A stretch of DNA of 64,000 nucleotides, taken from the NCBI GenBank assembly GCA_022709385.1, contig JAKLIX010000002.1, positions 232,535 to 296,534 on the forward strand, given 5' to 3'. The notes under the pieces are model-generated. The model was not told the DNA's origin. It made no database searches and saw only the letters and a program-made list of their open reading frames with translations. The position numbers and the translations under genes were made by a program. Shown one piece after another: positions 33,540 to 43,096 of this stretch. This DNA is from Bacteroidota bacterium (GTDB lineage: Bacteria > Bacteroidota > Bacteroidia > Bacteroidales > CAIXZF01). Position 1 is the stretch's first letter. Each line of letters begins with the position of its first letter.

Positions 33540-34372
33540 GTCAGCGCTTTTTGTATCATCCACCTCCGTATGATCCGGTTCACCAGTTTCACCACCAGGA
33601 AAAACAGCACAAAGATGCAGATAATGACCGGTCCTGACGGCAGGTCGGCATAATAGGAAACAAAGAGTCCGCCTACGGACCCAAGCAGTGCGATCAGGAT
33701 GGAGTATACAATGATACTGCGGAAGTGGTGTGACAGCATATTGGCGGTAACCTGCGGAAGTGTGAGGAAAGAAATCACCAGAATAACTCCTACTACTCTA
33801 ATATTCAATACAATAACAAGAGATACCAGGCCGATCAGAATATAATTCATCAGTTGAACGGGAACTCTTTTGGTTAAGGCATAATCCTCATCGAAGGAGA
33901 TATACAGGATCAGGTTGTAAAAGATGACAAAGAAAGCGGTCACTGCCATGCTGAGCAGTGCCATCATGAGCAGGTCGTTACTGCTCACGGTCAGGATACT
34001 GCCAAAGAGGAAACTCATCAGGTTGGGCGTATATCCCGAGCTGAGAAAAATGAAAATGATACCCACTGCCATACCGAACGACCAGAAGATGCCGATGGCA
34101 GAATCTTCCCTGACACCACTCTTTTTGGTGATCAGTTCTACGCCAAATGCTGAAAGCAAAGCGAAGACGGCAGCTCCGAGCACCGGGTTGAAACCAAAGA
34201 AATAGGCGATGCCGATTCCGCCGAAGGAAGCATGGGTAATGCCGCCGCTGATGAAGACCAGCCTGCGGGCCACGATGTAAGTACCGATGATGCCGCACAT
34301 GAGACTGGCAAGCACGGCCGTCAGCAGGGCATGTCTGAAAAACTCATATTGCAGCATCTCAAACACAGGCAA
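33536..34372 (-). CDS. znuB: Zinc/manganese-type ABC transporter permease
   Basis: 278 residues with about eight hydrophobic helices and the ABC-3 family features SGGITHASFGGIGIAYFFG near residue 35 and ILVISFLTLPQVTANMLS near 195. It forms the membrane channel of a metal-uptake ABC transporter with the ATPase at 34373 (start directly adjacent) and the binding protein at 35118. Zinc is preferred because of the binding protein's histidine-rich loop, but manganese or iron cannot be excluded. Confidence 0.9.
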   Translation of the reverse strand: MPVFEMLQYEFFRHALLTAVLASLMCGIIGTYIVARRLVFISGGITHASFGGIGIAYFFGFNPVLGAAVFALLSAFGVELITKKSGVREDSAIGIFWSFGMAVGIIFIFLSSGYTPNLMSFLFGSILTVSSNDLLMMALLSMAVTAFFVIFYNLILYISFDEDYALTKRVPVQLMNYILIGLVSLVIVLNIRVVGVILVISFLTLPQVTANMLSHHFRSIIVYSILIALLGSVGGLFVSYYADLPSGPVIICIFVLFFLVVKLVNRIIRRWMIQKALT

Positions 34373-35128
34373 TTACTTATGATCTTCCAGTACCCGGTGG
34401 GGCAGTTTTCCATGGGTGATCAGGTCGATCGGACATTCATAGCTAGCCAGCAGCTCTTGTGTGATAATGTTGGAAGGGTGATAATGCAATCCCCTGTTCA
34501 CACATGCGATGGACTTTACATAAGAAGCGACCATACCGAGGTCGTGGGAAACGACAATAATGGCAGTTTCCCTGTTCAATTCCATTAAGAGGTCGTAAAG
34601 GTCTTTTTCGAAAGTGTTGTCGACGAATGAGTTGGGTTCGTCGAGGACGAGCAACAGGGGTGAGGACAGCATGGCTCTTGCCAGGAAGACACGCTGCATC
34701 TGGCCGCCTGAAAGATCGCCCACCATTTTTTTCCTGAAGGGAGTGAGTCCGGTCCTTTCCATTAATTCCTCTGCCCTGGAACGGAAAAAGCGTTTTCTGA
34801 GGGCAGTCATGGAATTTTTCTTCATCGCCCCGGAGAGCACCACATCACTTACGGTGATGGGGAACTTTCTGTCGGTCCGGTTCACCTGCGGCAGGTAGCC
34901 GAAGAGGCTTCTGCCCGGGTATGCTGATTCCGGGAGGCAGCTGATGCTGCCTGCCATAGGCCGGATCAGTCCCATCATCACCTTCAGCAGGGTCGTTTTA
35001 CCTCCTCCGTTGGGACCAATGATGCCAAGGAAATCAAGGTGGTTGATTTCGAGGCTGACGTCCACAAGGACGGGTTCTGCGCCATAACCTGCCGTGATAT
35101 GATTCAATGTCAGAATGTTATTTTCCAT
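34373..35128 (-). CDS. znuC: Metal ABC transporter ATP-binding protein
   Basis: 251 residues. Walker A GPNGGGKTT (37-45), signature LSGGQMQR, Walker B LLVLDEP and the H-loop VVSHD are all present. It energises uptake through ZnuB. The gene overlaps the end of the binding-protein gene by 11 nt and abuts znuB, so the three are one operon. Confidence 0.93.
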   Translation of the reverse strand: MENNILTLNHITAGYGAEPVLVDVSLEINHLDFLGIIGPNGGGKTTLLKVMMGLIRPMAGSISCLPESAYPGRSLFGYLPQVNRTDRKFPITVSDVVLSGAMKKNSMTALRKRFFRSRAEELMERTGLTPFRKKMVGDLSGGQMQRVFLARAMLSSPLLLVLDEPNSFVDNTFEKDLYDLLMELNRETAIIVVSHDLGMVASYVKSIACVNRGLHYHPSNIITQELLASYECPIDLITHGKLPHRVLEDHK

Positions 35129-35999
35129 TCATTGCGACTTGTAATTTGACTGACAGCTGATAAAAGGCATTCATCCAGTCAGGATCGAGGGGATCAATGC
35201 TTACCACTTTTCCGTCCAGGGCCCTGGCGAGTGTTTCCATATTGTTCCGGTCGAACTGCGACTGAAGGAAAACAGTCCGTATCCCGGCCGATTTCGCTTC
35301 ATCGAGCAGCAGTTTCATTCTTGCGGGCGAAGGGGGCTTCCCTTCGAATTCGAGTGCCAGTTGTTCCAAACTGTAATCCCTGGCCAGGTATGAGAGGGAG
35401 GGGTGGAAGAGGATGAATTTCCGGGTTTTAACTTCGGTGAAATGATTCTTCAGGTATTGATCCAGTTTGTCAATATCCCTGACGAAAGCCTGCAGTCCGG
35501 AATCCAGTTGATGTTTCTGTTCAGGCATAAGATCCAGCAGGGCATCATGCATGGTTTGGGCCACGGTTTTCACTTCTTTGGGGGACATCCAGTAATGCGG
35601 GTCAATGCCGCCATGTGCATGTTCGTGTTCCCCGTGCCGGCATGTTCCGCTGATCCAGTCCACCTGTTTGCCGGATTCCACAAAGCGGCAGGGACTGTTC
35701 ATGTCACGAAGTTTATCTGCCAGCATGGGTTCGAACTCGAAATGGCCTGAGAGGAAATACAGGGGAGACCTGGCTACCTTTTCGAGGTCTCCCGGAGTGG
35801 GTTCATAGGTTTCGGGCCCCATTCCGGGGGGCACCAGCACATGCACAGGGTAGAGATCTCCTGCTATCCTTTCCACGAAATACTTCTGGGGGGGGATGCT
35901 AACGATGATGTGTGGCTGATGATTCACACGGATTTTCTCCTGCCTGCAGGCCGCCGATACAAACAGAAGCATTATCAGTACAGGGCAAATCCTTCTCAT
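35118..35999 (-). CDS. znuA: Zinc-binding lipoprotein of the ABC transporter
   Basis: 293 residues with a lipobox near residue 18 (VSAAC), so it is membrane-anchored in the periplasm. Family features are PGMGPETYEPTPGDLEKV, the His-rich loop CRHGEHEHAHGG (about 117-128) typical of zinc-type proteins, DPHYWMSPK, and FHPSLSYLARDY. It is the first gene of the operon. A TATATTTG box (36007-36014) lies 7 nt upstream, implying a very short leader. Zur regulation would be expected, but no operator could be identified. Confidence 0.9.
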   Translation of the reverse strand: MRRICPVLIMLLFVSAACRQEKIRVNHQPHIIVSIPPQKYFVERIAGDLYPVHVLVPPGMGPETYEPTPGDLEKVARSPLYFLSGHFEFEPMLADKLRDMNSPCRFVESGKQVDWISGTCRHGEHEHAHGGIDPHYWMSPKEVKTVAQTMHDALLDLMPEQKHQLDSGLQAFVRDIDKLDQYLKNHFTEVKTRKFILFHPSLSYLARDYSLEQLALEFEGKPPSPARMKLLLDEAKSAGIRTVFLQSQFDRNNMETLARALDGKVVSIDPLDPDWMNAFYQLSVKLQVAMNGK

Positions 36000-36006
36000 T
36001 TCGTTA

Positions 36007-36014
36007 CAAATATA
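36007..36014 (-). promoter_or_regulatory. -7 box for the znu operon
   Basis: TATATTTG on the minus strand, 7 nt before the znuA start. It is divergent from the box at 36037-36044; the two promoters nearly abut. Confidence 0.5.
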
Positions 36015-36036
36015 CGATGCTTATCGATAGGGTTTC

Positions 36037-36044
36037 TATCTTTG
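36037..36044 (+). promoter_or_regulatory. -7 box for the glycosyltransferase gene
   Basis: TATCTTTG fits TAnnTTTG, 18 nt before the ATG at 36063. It decides the start: upstream in-frame codons overlap the promoter and znuA and are not used. Confidence 0.5.
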
Positions 36045-36062
36045 CCGCATAAAGACAGGCGG

Positions 36063-38033
36063 ATGAAGTTATCGGTGATCATTGTCAACTACAACGTACG
36101 ACATTTCCTGGAACAATGCCTGCATTCGGTATTCCAGGCTTCACAGCAACTGGATGCCGAAGTGATCGTGGTTGATAACAACTCAGTGGATGGTTCTGTT
36201 TCCATGCTGAAGGAAAAATTTCCATCCGTCATCCTGATTGAGAACAAGGAAAACCTGGGTTTCTCCAGGGCCAACAATCAGGCGATCCGGATAGCAAAAG
36301 GGCAATACATCCTTTTATTGAATCCGGATACCATCGTTGAGAAAGACACTTTTACCTCCACGCTGCGATTCATGGATGATCATCCGGATGCAGGCGGACT
36401 GGGTGTGAAGATGATAGATGGGGCCGGCCGGTTTCTGCCGGAATCAAAAAGAGGCCTCCCGACCCCGGCGGTGGCTTTTTACAAGATTTTTGGACTTGCC
36501 CGTCTGTTTCCCCGTTCACGCATTTTCGGTGCCTATCATCTCGGATATCTCAGTTCCGATGAAGTTCACCAGGTGGATATACTTTCCGGCGCATTTATGA
36601 TGATCCGGGCAGAAGCGCTGCGGGTGACGGGATTGCTGGACGAAACCTTTTTTATGTATGGTGAAGATATCGACCTGAGTTACAGGCTGATCAAAGCAGG
36701 ATTCCACAATTATTACTTTCCCGCCACCCGGATTATACATTACAAAGGAGAGAGCACCCGGAAGAGCAGTGTTAATTACGTGTTCACCTTTTACCGTGCC
36801 ATGGCGATCTTTGCCAGGAAGCATTTCAGCCAGAGCAATGCCCGGGTCTTTTCCTTACTGATCAATCTTGCCATTTACCTCAGGGCGCTGGCAGCCCTGC
36901 TGTCGCGTTTTTTCCACCGTGCCTTCCTTCCCGTTGCCGATGCCCTGATGCTTTTTGGCGGCATCAGCCTGATCAAAGGCTGGTGGGAACAGATGCTGTT
37001 TCCCTGGGGCGGACATTATCCTCCCGAATTCATCCGTTTCGCAGTTCCTGCCTATATCCTCCTCTGGCTGGGCGGCATCTGCCTTTCAGGAGGTTATGAC
37101 CGGCCCGTCAGGATACTCCGTCTCCTTCAGGGTTATGCCCTCGGCACCCTGGTTATCCTTGTATTGTATTCCCTGCTCGATGAGTCTTACCGTTTCTCGC
37201 GTGCCATGATCTTTTTCGGACTGCTCTGGGGATTGTTTGCGTCCATCCTGTTACGCCTGCTGCTTCACTACGGGTTCAAAACCAAATATTATCGTCTCGG
37301 GGGAGAAAGCAACAAACGTTGTCTGATCCTCGGACAGGAAACGGAAGCGCTCAGGGTGGCAGGAATGGTACGGCAGGCTTTGCTGAACCCGGGTTTTATC
37401 GGCCTGGTGACGCCGGGCGAAAAGATCCCGGCCAATAAGGCATATATCGGCAATATCAGGCAGCTGAGAGAAATCATTGCCATTTACGGCATAGAGGAAG
37501 TAATCTTTTGCAGTCGTGACCTGCCCGCTGCTGACATCATCGACTTGATGTCGGAACACCGCGACCTGAATGTGGAATTCAAGATCGCACCGCCGGAAAG
37601 CCTTTCCATTATTGGCAGTAAAAAGATCAATACGGCAGAAGATCTCTACATTATTGAGATAGACGGAATCAATAAGAACGAAAACAAGAGGCTGAAGATC
37701 CTGCTCGACCTGGCTTTCTCCCTTGCGGTGCTGCTTGCACTCCCCCTGATGCTGTTTATTGTCAGAAGGCCGGCCGGACTGCTTGCCAACCTGTGGGGTG
37801 TATTTACACTCAGGATAAGCTGGGTGGGATATGCAGGGATGGCGGGGGCACTGTCTCCACAACTGCCCGGGATCAGAAAAGGAGTGCTCAGCCCGCGTGA
37901 TCTTCCGGGCAATATCCCTTCGGATACCGAAACAATCAACCGTTTGAATCTGTTATATTCACGTGATTATAAAATCACGACCGACCTGAGCATCCTTTTG
38001 GGGAATCTCCGGGAGCTTGGCCGTAAGGTCTGA
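36063..38033 (+). CDS. Family 2 glycosyltransferase fused to a degenerate sugar-phosphate-transferase-like region
   Basis: 656 residues. The N-terminal 230 are a GT-A glycosyltransferase: SVIIVNYNV, VVDNNSVDGS, LLNPDTIV (DxD-like) and FMYGEDIDLSYR. Next come about four to five membrane helices (270-400), then a nucleotide-binding Rossmann-like segment (KRCLILGQETEALRVAGMV, about 420 onward). A last hydrophobic stretch resembles the membrane anchor of polyprenyl glycosylphosphotransferases (KRLKILLDLAFSLAVLL), but the catalytic K-F-R-x-M core of that family is absent. It probably adds a sugar to a lipid-linked or surface glycan. The start at 36063 is supported by the promoter box. Confidence 0.85.
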   Translation: MKLSVIIVNYNVRHFLEQCLHSVFQASQQLDAEVIVVDNNSVDGSVSMLKEKFPSVILIENKENLGFSRANNQAIRIAKGQYILLLNPDTIVEKDTFTSTLRFMDDHPDAGGLGVKMIDGAGRFLPESKRGLPTPAVAFYKIFGLARLFPRSRIFGAYHLGYLSSDEVHQVDILSGAFMMIRAEALRVTGLLDETFFMYGEDIDLSYRLIKAGFHNYYFPATRIIHYKGESTRKSSVNYVFTFYRAMAIFARKHFSQSNARVFSLLINLAIYLRALAALLSRFFHRAFLPVADALMLFGGISLIKGWWEQMLFPWGGHYPPEFIRFAVPAYILLWLGGICLSGGYDRPVRILRLLQGYALGTLVILVLYSLLDESYRFSRAMIFFGLLWGLFASILLRLLLHYGFKTKYYRLGGESNKRCLILGQETEALRVAGMVRQALLNPGFIGLVTPGEKIPANKAYIGNIRQLREIIAIYGIEEVIFCSRDLPAADIIDLMSEHRDLNVEFKIAPPESLSIIGSKKINTAEDLYIIEIDGINKNENKRLKILLDLAFSLAVLLALPLMLFIVRRPAGLLANLWGVFTLRISWVGYAGMAGALSPQLPGIRKGVLSPRDLPGNIPSDTETINRLNLLYSRDYKITTDLSILLGNLRELGRKV

Positions 38034-38064
38034 TATTATCAAATTCAATGACAAAGCAATAAAC

Positions 38065-39360
38065 ATGGCTAGTTTTAAGGTTGTCATGCCCAAACTGGGC
38101 GAAAGCATCATTGAGGCCACCATCACCAAATGGCTTAAAAAAGAAGGTGATCCCGTGGGAGAAGACGATCCCATCGTGGAAATAGCCACCGATAAAGTTG
38201 ATTCTGAAATTCCGAGTCCCGTGGAAGGAATCCTCGGCCGGCTGTATTACAAGGAAGGTGATGTGGTGGCAGTCGGGGAGGTCATTGCCGAGATAAGGAT
38301 GGAGGGGGTTGACAGCAGTGACGAAGGTGAATCACTTCCTGAAGGCATTGAAAGTAAAGGGAGTGAAGAAAGTATCCCCAAGGCAGTTCTTTCGGCAGAT
38401 GCTTCAGGGAATTTTCCGAAGGGAGGAAGGTTTTATTCACCGCTGGTAAAGAATATGGCCAGGCAGGAGAAGATCAGTGTGTCAGAATTGGACAGCATAC
38501 CCGGCAGCGGGAAGGACGGACGGCTGACCAAAGCCGATCTGCTTGCTTACATCGGGGTCAGAACTACAGAACCTGCAACGGTAACAACTACCAAGGCCGC
38601 CAAAGCTGAGGTTCCCGCCTCCTCCCCTGCCCTGCCGCCTGCAACGGCTGCAGGTGACGAAGTGATTCCCATGGACCGCATGCGGAAGCTGATTGCTGAC
38701 CATATGGTGATGTCGGTACAAACCTCACCGCATGTCACTTCCATCGTTGAGGTAGACATGACCGCTATCGTGCACTGGCGCGAAAAACAAAAGGATGTCA
38801 TCCAAAAACGCTACAACGAAAAACTCACCTTCACCCATATCTTCATCGAGGCTATCGCACGTACCATCAGGGAATTCCCCATGGTCAACGCCTCTGTGGA
38901 CGGCAGCAACATCATCCTGCGTAAACAGGTCAATATCGGCATGGCCGTCGCACTTCCTTCCGGAAATCTCATCGTGCCGGTGATCCGCAATGCAGACCAG
39001 AAGAACCTGCTCGGGATCATCCGCGATGTGAATGACATTGCCGACAGGGCGCGCAACAACAAGCTTGTTCCCGACGAAGTGCAGGGAGGGACCATTACCC
39101 TTACCAATCTGGGTTCTTTCGGAACAGTGATGGGAACCCCGATCATCAACCAGCCCCAGGTGGCTATCGTAGCCGTGGGAGCCATCGTGAAAAGGCCTGT
39201 GGTTGTGGAAACAGCCCAGGGCGATATGATTGCCGTCAGGCACATGATGTATCTGTCGCTTTCGTATGATCACCGCATCATAGACGGAGCCCTCGGCGGT
39301 AAGTTCATCTACCGGATGAAAGAATTGCTGGAACAATTTGACACCAAGCAAATAATCTGA
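38065..39360 (+). CDS. 2-oxo acid dehydrogenase E2 (dihydrolipoyl acyltransferase)
   Basis: 431 residues from MASFKVVMPKLGES. Lipoyl domain with lipoyl-lysine Lys44 (ATDKVDSE); peripheral-subunit-binding domain FYSPLVKNMARQEKIS...GKDGRLTKADLLAYI (about 125-170); Ala/Pro/Thr-rich linker; catalytic acyltransferase domain with His403 and Asp407 (SYDHRIIDGALGG). It transfers acyl groups from the E1 component to CoA. The substrate (pyruvate, branched-chain or 2-oxoglutarate) cannot be told from the sequence, and the E1 and E3 genes are not adjacent. The DnaQ-like gene follows after 5 nt. Confidence 0.92.
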   Translation: MASFKVVMPKLGESIIEATITKWLKKEGDPVGEDDPIVEIATDKVDSEIPSPVEGILGRLYYKEGDVVAVGEVIAEIRMEGVDSSDEGESLPEGIESKGSEESIPKAVLSADASGNFPKGGRFYSPLVKNMARQEKISVSELDSIPGSGKDGRLTKADLLAYIGVRTTEPATVTTTKAAKAEVPASSPALPPATAAGDEVIPMDRMRKLIADHMVMSVQTSPHVTSIVEVDMTAIVHWREKQKDVIQKRYNEKLTFTHIFIEAIARTIREFPMVNASVDGSNIILRKQVNIGMAVALPSGNLIVPVIRNADQKNLLGIIRDVNDIADRARNNKLVPDEVQGGTITLTNLGSFGTVMGTPIINQPQVAIVAVGAIVKRPVVVETAQGDMIAVRHMMYLSLSYDHRIIDGALGGKFIYRMKELLEQFDTKQII

Positions 39361-39365
39361 TAATC

Positions 39366-40181
39366 ATGCCATTATCTTTATCAAAGCCACTGGTCATTTT
39401 CGATATCGAAACCACCGGAACCAATATTGTCACGGACAGAATCGTTGAGATCAGCCTGGTGAAACTGCAGCCGGATCACAGCCGTCAGCTTTTCACGAGC
39501 AGGATCAATCCGGGCATCCCCATTCCGGCAGAGGTAACCCGTATTCACGGCATCACCGATGAAGATGTGAAGGACAAACCCAGCTTCAGGGAGCTTGCGG
39601 GACAAATCAAGCATTTCATCGATGACGCCGACCTGGGCGGGTACAATGCCATCCGTTTCGACATTCCCATCCTGGTGGAGGAATTCATGAGGGCGGGGGT
39701 TGATTTTGATTTTGACAAACGGCGGTTTGTAGATGTGCTGAATATATATCACAAGATGGAACCCCGCAATCTGCCGGCGGCCTATCGCTTTTACTGTGAC
39801 AAAAAACTGGAAGCTGCCCACAGCGCGGAGGCCGATACCCTGGCCACTTTGGAAGTATTGCTGGCTCAGGTGGAGAAATACCACGGGCAGGCGTATACCA
39901 ACAAATACGGTCAAACGACTACCCTCAGCCTCGACAATATGAATGATCTGCAGGATTTCTCCTATCACAGCCGCTTTGTGGATCTTGCCGGTACCATCGT
40001 TTACAACGACAAGGGTGTGGAAGTCTTCAACATCGGCAAACACAAAGGCAAAGCCGTCACCGATGTCTTCCGTGATGAACCTTCCTATTACGACTGGATG
40101 ATGAAAGCCGATTTCGCCCTCTATACAAAGAAAGTCATTACCTCCCTGAAAATGAGGGGATTCGGTGATAAGAGGGAATAA
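39366..40181 (+). CDS. DnaQ-like DEDDh 3'-5' exonuclease
   Basis: 271 residues. Exonuclease motifs: Exo I FDIETTG (Asp13, Glu15), Exo II NAIRFDIPIL (Asp99), Exo III HSAEADTLAT (His152, Asp157). The C-terminal extension (FNIGKHKGKAVTDVFRDEPSYYDWMM) is a small domain often attached to this branch of stand-alone exonucleases. Likely roles are nucleic-acid trimming or proofreading outside the main polymerase. Probably co-transcribed with the E2 gene. Confidence 0.9.
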   Translation: MPLSLSKPLVIFDIETTGTNIVTDRIVEISLVKLQPDHSRQLFTSRINPGIPIPAEVTRIHGITDEDVKDKPSFRELAGQIKHFIDDADLGGYNAIRFDIPILVEEFMRAGVDFDFDKRRFVDVLNIYHKMEPRNLPAAYRFYCDKKLEAAHSAEADTLATLEVLLAQVEKYHGQAYTNKYGQTTTLSLDNMNDLQDFSYHSRFVDLAGTIVYNDKGVEVFNIGKHKGKAVTDVFRDEPSYYDWMMKADFALYTKKVITSLKMRGFGDKRE

Positions 40182-40211
40182 ACGGAATGCGTCCGTTAAA
40201 CATGAATATTA

Positions 40212-42293
40212 TTACTGAAGAATAAGCTTACCGGTTCTCAGGATGCTTCTTTCATCATATAGGCTGTAAAAGTACAGTCCCGGCGATAATCCGCCGGTAT
40301 AGACGCCAAACCTCTTGCCTGATACCGGGATCATTGATTTAAGTGCAACAGAACCCTTACTGTTGAATAGTTGCAGCAATACCGGTCTTTGGGGTGCTAC
40401 CGGAAATTCAATCCAAAAATGTCCGTGTGCCGGGTTAGGTGAGACCAGACATCTAAATTCACTTTCATTTTCCTTAAGTGCAACAACTTCTGAAGCAGGG
40501 CGCCTCCAGACACTGTAATGGGCTGAATTTGTGAATATATAATTCTCGGTGAAAGCAAAAGAACTCACATTGGTGTCGATCAGACCCTGATTAAGCGGAA
40601 TCCAGTTAAAGCTAATAAAATCGGAAATGTAAATTCCCTTTTGACTCCCGATCAGCAGGTGGTTGTTTTTCCTTTCCATGGCAGGCACCTGACCGAAAGG
40701 GCTGGCACTTGGGATGATGGTCCATGATGTGAGCGCGGTATCGGAAATCCAGATTTGGTTACCCGCCCTGGAAACATAAAGCCTGTCATTAACAGGCAGT
40801 ATGGCATATCCCATCCCGCCGGGAATATTATTATTGATACAGCTCCAAAGGTTACCGAATGAGGTGGAAAAATATAATCCTTCCAAGCCTCCACCGGCAA
40901 GCACAGTATCACCCCAATTGGCAAGGCATTTAAAAGAAGTACCCGGAAGACCATTATTGACTGCTGTCCAATTATCGCCATCATCCGTTGACCGGAAAAT
41001 ACCGTTATAGGTTTTCACAAAAAGGTTACCGGAGCACCTGGCGAAATCACCTGCCCTGAGGCTTGTCAGCCCATTGTTGACCGCAGTCCATGTGTTCCCC
41101 TCATCAACAGACCGGAAGACACCTCCGCCTTCCGTACCTGCAAACAGCCTGAGACCGTCAATTGCCAGCCGGTTCACAGTCAGTTCGGTCAGGCCGTTGT
41201 TGCATGGATACCATGAGTTTCCCTCATCCTGGGTGCGATAAATTCCTGCAGCGGTGGCCACAAAGAGGTAATTCTGCTGTACAGGTGATTTCGAGATAAT
41301 CTTGCCGAAGGTCACCCTGGAGTGGTAAACCATACCCTGGTTGGATTCATTCCATGAGTTGCCATTGTTCGTTGATCTGTAAACTCCTCCAGCTTGTGTT
41401 CCTGCGAAAACATCTGTTCCGATGACGGCCAGTGCATGTACAACCGTGTCGACCAGGCCCGTATTCACCTTGGTCCAGAAAGTCCCGCCGGTATCCATCC
41501 TGAATATGCCTCCATAGGTCCCTGTAAAGACATGTGTTCCCATGCCGGTAAAACTCCTGATCGCCAGGTTGGTAAGCCCCAGGCTCCATAACTGCCAGGT
41601 ATTGCCTTCATCGTATGAGACAAATACACCATCCCCGTTACTTCCGGCAAGCACCATACTGCCTGTGTGATAGAGCGCATATATCTGGAGGTTGGTAAGG
41701 CCGTTGTTCACTGCTGTCCATGAATTGCCGTTGTCGTTCGTCCTGAAAACACCGCCCCCGTTGGTTCCGACAAAGACATAGCCGTTACCGGCCGTTATTG
41801 ATCTCACATAGAGGTTTCCCAAACCGTTGCTGGCTGAGATCCAGGTGTTTCCATTATCGGATGACCGGAAAACACCCCACGATAAGGTACCTGCGACCAG
41901 TACCGGACCATTTGCCGTAATAACACTTATTTGCGAATAAGTCAAACCATTGCTAAGCTGTGTCCAGCTAATCCCGTTGTCAGATGTCCTGAAAACATAG
42001 TTGTCGGTTGCCGCAAAAAGCTCATTCCCTTTAGACACAAAAGCATTGACCGTCTGGTATTCAATACCGGCATTCGCATAAGTCCAGTTAGCGGCATTGT
42101 TATCTGAACGGAAGACACCGGTCCCCGAGGCCCCGGCAAAAAGGCTGCCGTTGCAAACACCGAGCGAGGCGATGTAACCTCCAAAGAGACCTTCTGATAC
42201 CTGTTGCCATTGAGCAACAGCCATAAATCCAGCCAGTTCTGACACAATCAGGACAATCAAGCCGGGAAGCGGGAAACCAAATATTTTCTTCAT
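40212..42293 (-). CDS. Secreted beta-propeller repeat protein with T9SS sorting domain
   Basis: 693 residues from the ATG of MKKIFGFPLPG, chosen because it gives a signal peptide (to about AVAQ). About a dozen repeats of roughly 42 residues follow (V-F-R-S/T-x-D-N-G-N-S/T-W-x-x-x-N-x-G-L), the sialidase/YCF48-type Asp-box propeller pattern. The C-terminus (CLVSPNPAHGHFWIEF... to LILQ) is a T9SS type A domain. Related proteins are surface or secreted, with unknown ligand. A TATATTTG box at 42358-42365 is the likely promoter. Confidence 0.9.
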   Translation of the reverse strand: MKKIFGFPLPGLIVLIVSELAGFMAVAQWQQVSEGLFGGYIASLGVCNGSLFAGASGTGVFRSDNNAANWTYANAGIEYQTVNAFVSKGNELFAATDNYVFRTSDNGISWTQLSNGLTYSQISVITANGPVLVAGTLSWGVFRSSDNGNTWISASNGLGNLYVRSITAGNGYVFVGTNGGGVFRTNDNGNSWTAVNNGLTNLQIYALYHTGSMVLAGSNGDGVFVSYDEGNTWQLWSLGLTNLAIRSFTGMGTHVFTGTYGGIFRMDTGGTFWTKVNTGLVDTVVHALAVIGTDVFAGTQAGGVYRSTNNGNSWNESNQGMVYHSRVTFGKIISKSPVQQNYLFVATAAGIYRTQDEGNSWYPCNNGLTELTVNRLAIDGLRLFAGTEGGGVFRSVDEGNTWTAVNNGLTSLRAGDFARCSGNLFVKTYNGIFRSTDDGDNWTAVNNGLPGTSFKCLANWGDTVLAGGGLEGLYFSTSFGNLWSCINNNIPGGMGYAILPVNDRLYVSRAGNQIWISDTALTSWTIIPSASPFGQVPAMERKNNHLLIGSQKGIYISDFISFNWIPLNQGLIDTNVSSFAFTENYIFTNSAHYSVWRRPASEVVALKENESEFRCLVSPNPAHGHFWIEFPVAPQRPVLLQLFNSKGSVALKSMIPVSGKRFGVYTGGLSPGLYFYSLYDERSILRTGKLILQ

Positions 42294-42357
42294 GGCCGCG
42301 CAAATTTTGATGTATGGGGGTTGTGGTGTTCTTCGGTGAGGTGTTTTGCCTATTTTA

Positions 42358-42365
42358 CAAATATA
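42358..42365 (-). promoter_or_regulatory. -7 box for the propeller protein
   Basis: TATATTTG on the minus strand, about 65 nt upstream of the ATG at 42293. No gene lies in 42294-42437. Confidence 0.45.
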
Positions 42366-42437
42366 CACCACACAGGAGTCATTCCGGCATTTTTTCTTCC
42401 TGACAACTTTAGAATTGCAAGTCTGTGAGGCTTGCGT

Positions 42438-43091
42438 CTAATTCCTGTTTTTCAGGAAAATAATCCCGGGCTTCTTTAAATTGTACATTACAAGGTTCAT
42501 ACCGAGTGCTGTACTGAAAATATTGGATAGCCTGACACTTCGTGATTTCAGATAATAGTTGAGATAGAGGTCGTTGGTCGTTGTTTCCGCATAAAACTCA
42601 ACTGCTTCAATAAAGCGTTTTCCGGCAAATTCCTTTCTGAACTTTGCACCCGCATTTAAATGGAATCTGAATGCATTGGGAGCATAATATCCTTTGGGAT
42701 AGGTATTTGGAAGGGTGATAAAAATCTTGTTGCCTTTTGGAAACTGCCGGCTGATTCCCACACTGAGCACAGGAAAGAGAAAGCAATCACTGCCAATCTT
42801 CATTTCGAAAGGGATATAGATATTTTTAAAACTGATGGTGTGAATCCGCCTGGCAGCCTCATATTTAGGAGTGTAACCGTATGCGAGGACCCATTCCAGG
42901 GTTCGTGCACGGTTCATGCGGTATCCTGCCCCCAGCACCATGGCACCGACATTTCCGGCAAATTGTGTGTTGATGTAATTCGGAACCAGTGGTTTTTTAT
43001 AGAACAGCACCGTATCCTGCGCGGAAGAAATTGCGGAAAGCATCAGCAGGCAGCCGGCAAAGAGGAGCATATTCCACTTTATGGTCATCAT
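42438..43091 (-). CDS. Outer-membrane beta-barrel-like protein
   Basis: 217 residues with a signal peptide (MLLFAGCLLMLSAISSAQ). The remainder alternates amphipathic strands rich in aromatic residues (GAGYRMNRARTLEWVLAYGY, FHLNAGAKFRKEF, LGMNLVMYNL), as in small outer-membrane barrels. The family is not recognised. It starts 5 nt after the stop of the upstream metallophosphoesterase-like lipoprotein, so they form an operon. Confidence 0.7.
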   Translation of the reverse strand: MMTIKWNMLLFAGCLLMLSAISSAQDTVLFYKKPLVPNYINTQFAGNVGAMVLGAGYRMNRARTLEWVLAYGYTPKYEAARRIHTISFKNIYIPFEMKIGSDCFLFPVLSVGISRQFPKGNKIFITLPNTYPKGYYAPNAFRFHLNAGAKFRKEFAGKRFIEAVEFYAETTTNDLYLNYYLKSRSVRLSNIFSTALGMNLVMYNLKKPGIIFLKNRN

Positions 43092-43096
43092 CCTCT

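Noticed and set aside
35841..36062. N-terminal extension of the glycosyltransferase frame
   Set aside because: It overlaps znuA and the promoter boxes; the GT2 domain starts at the ATG at 36063.
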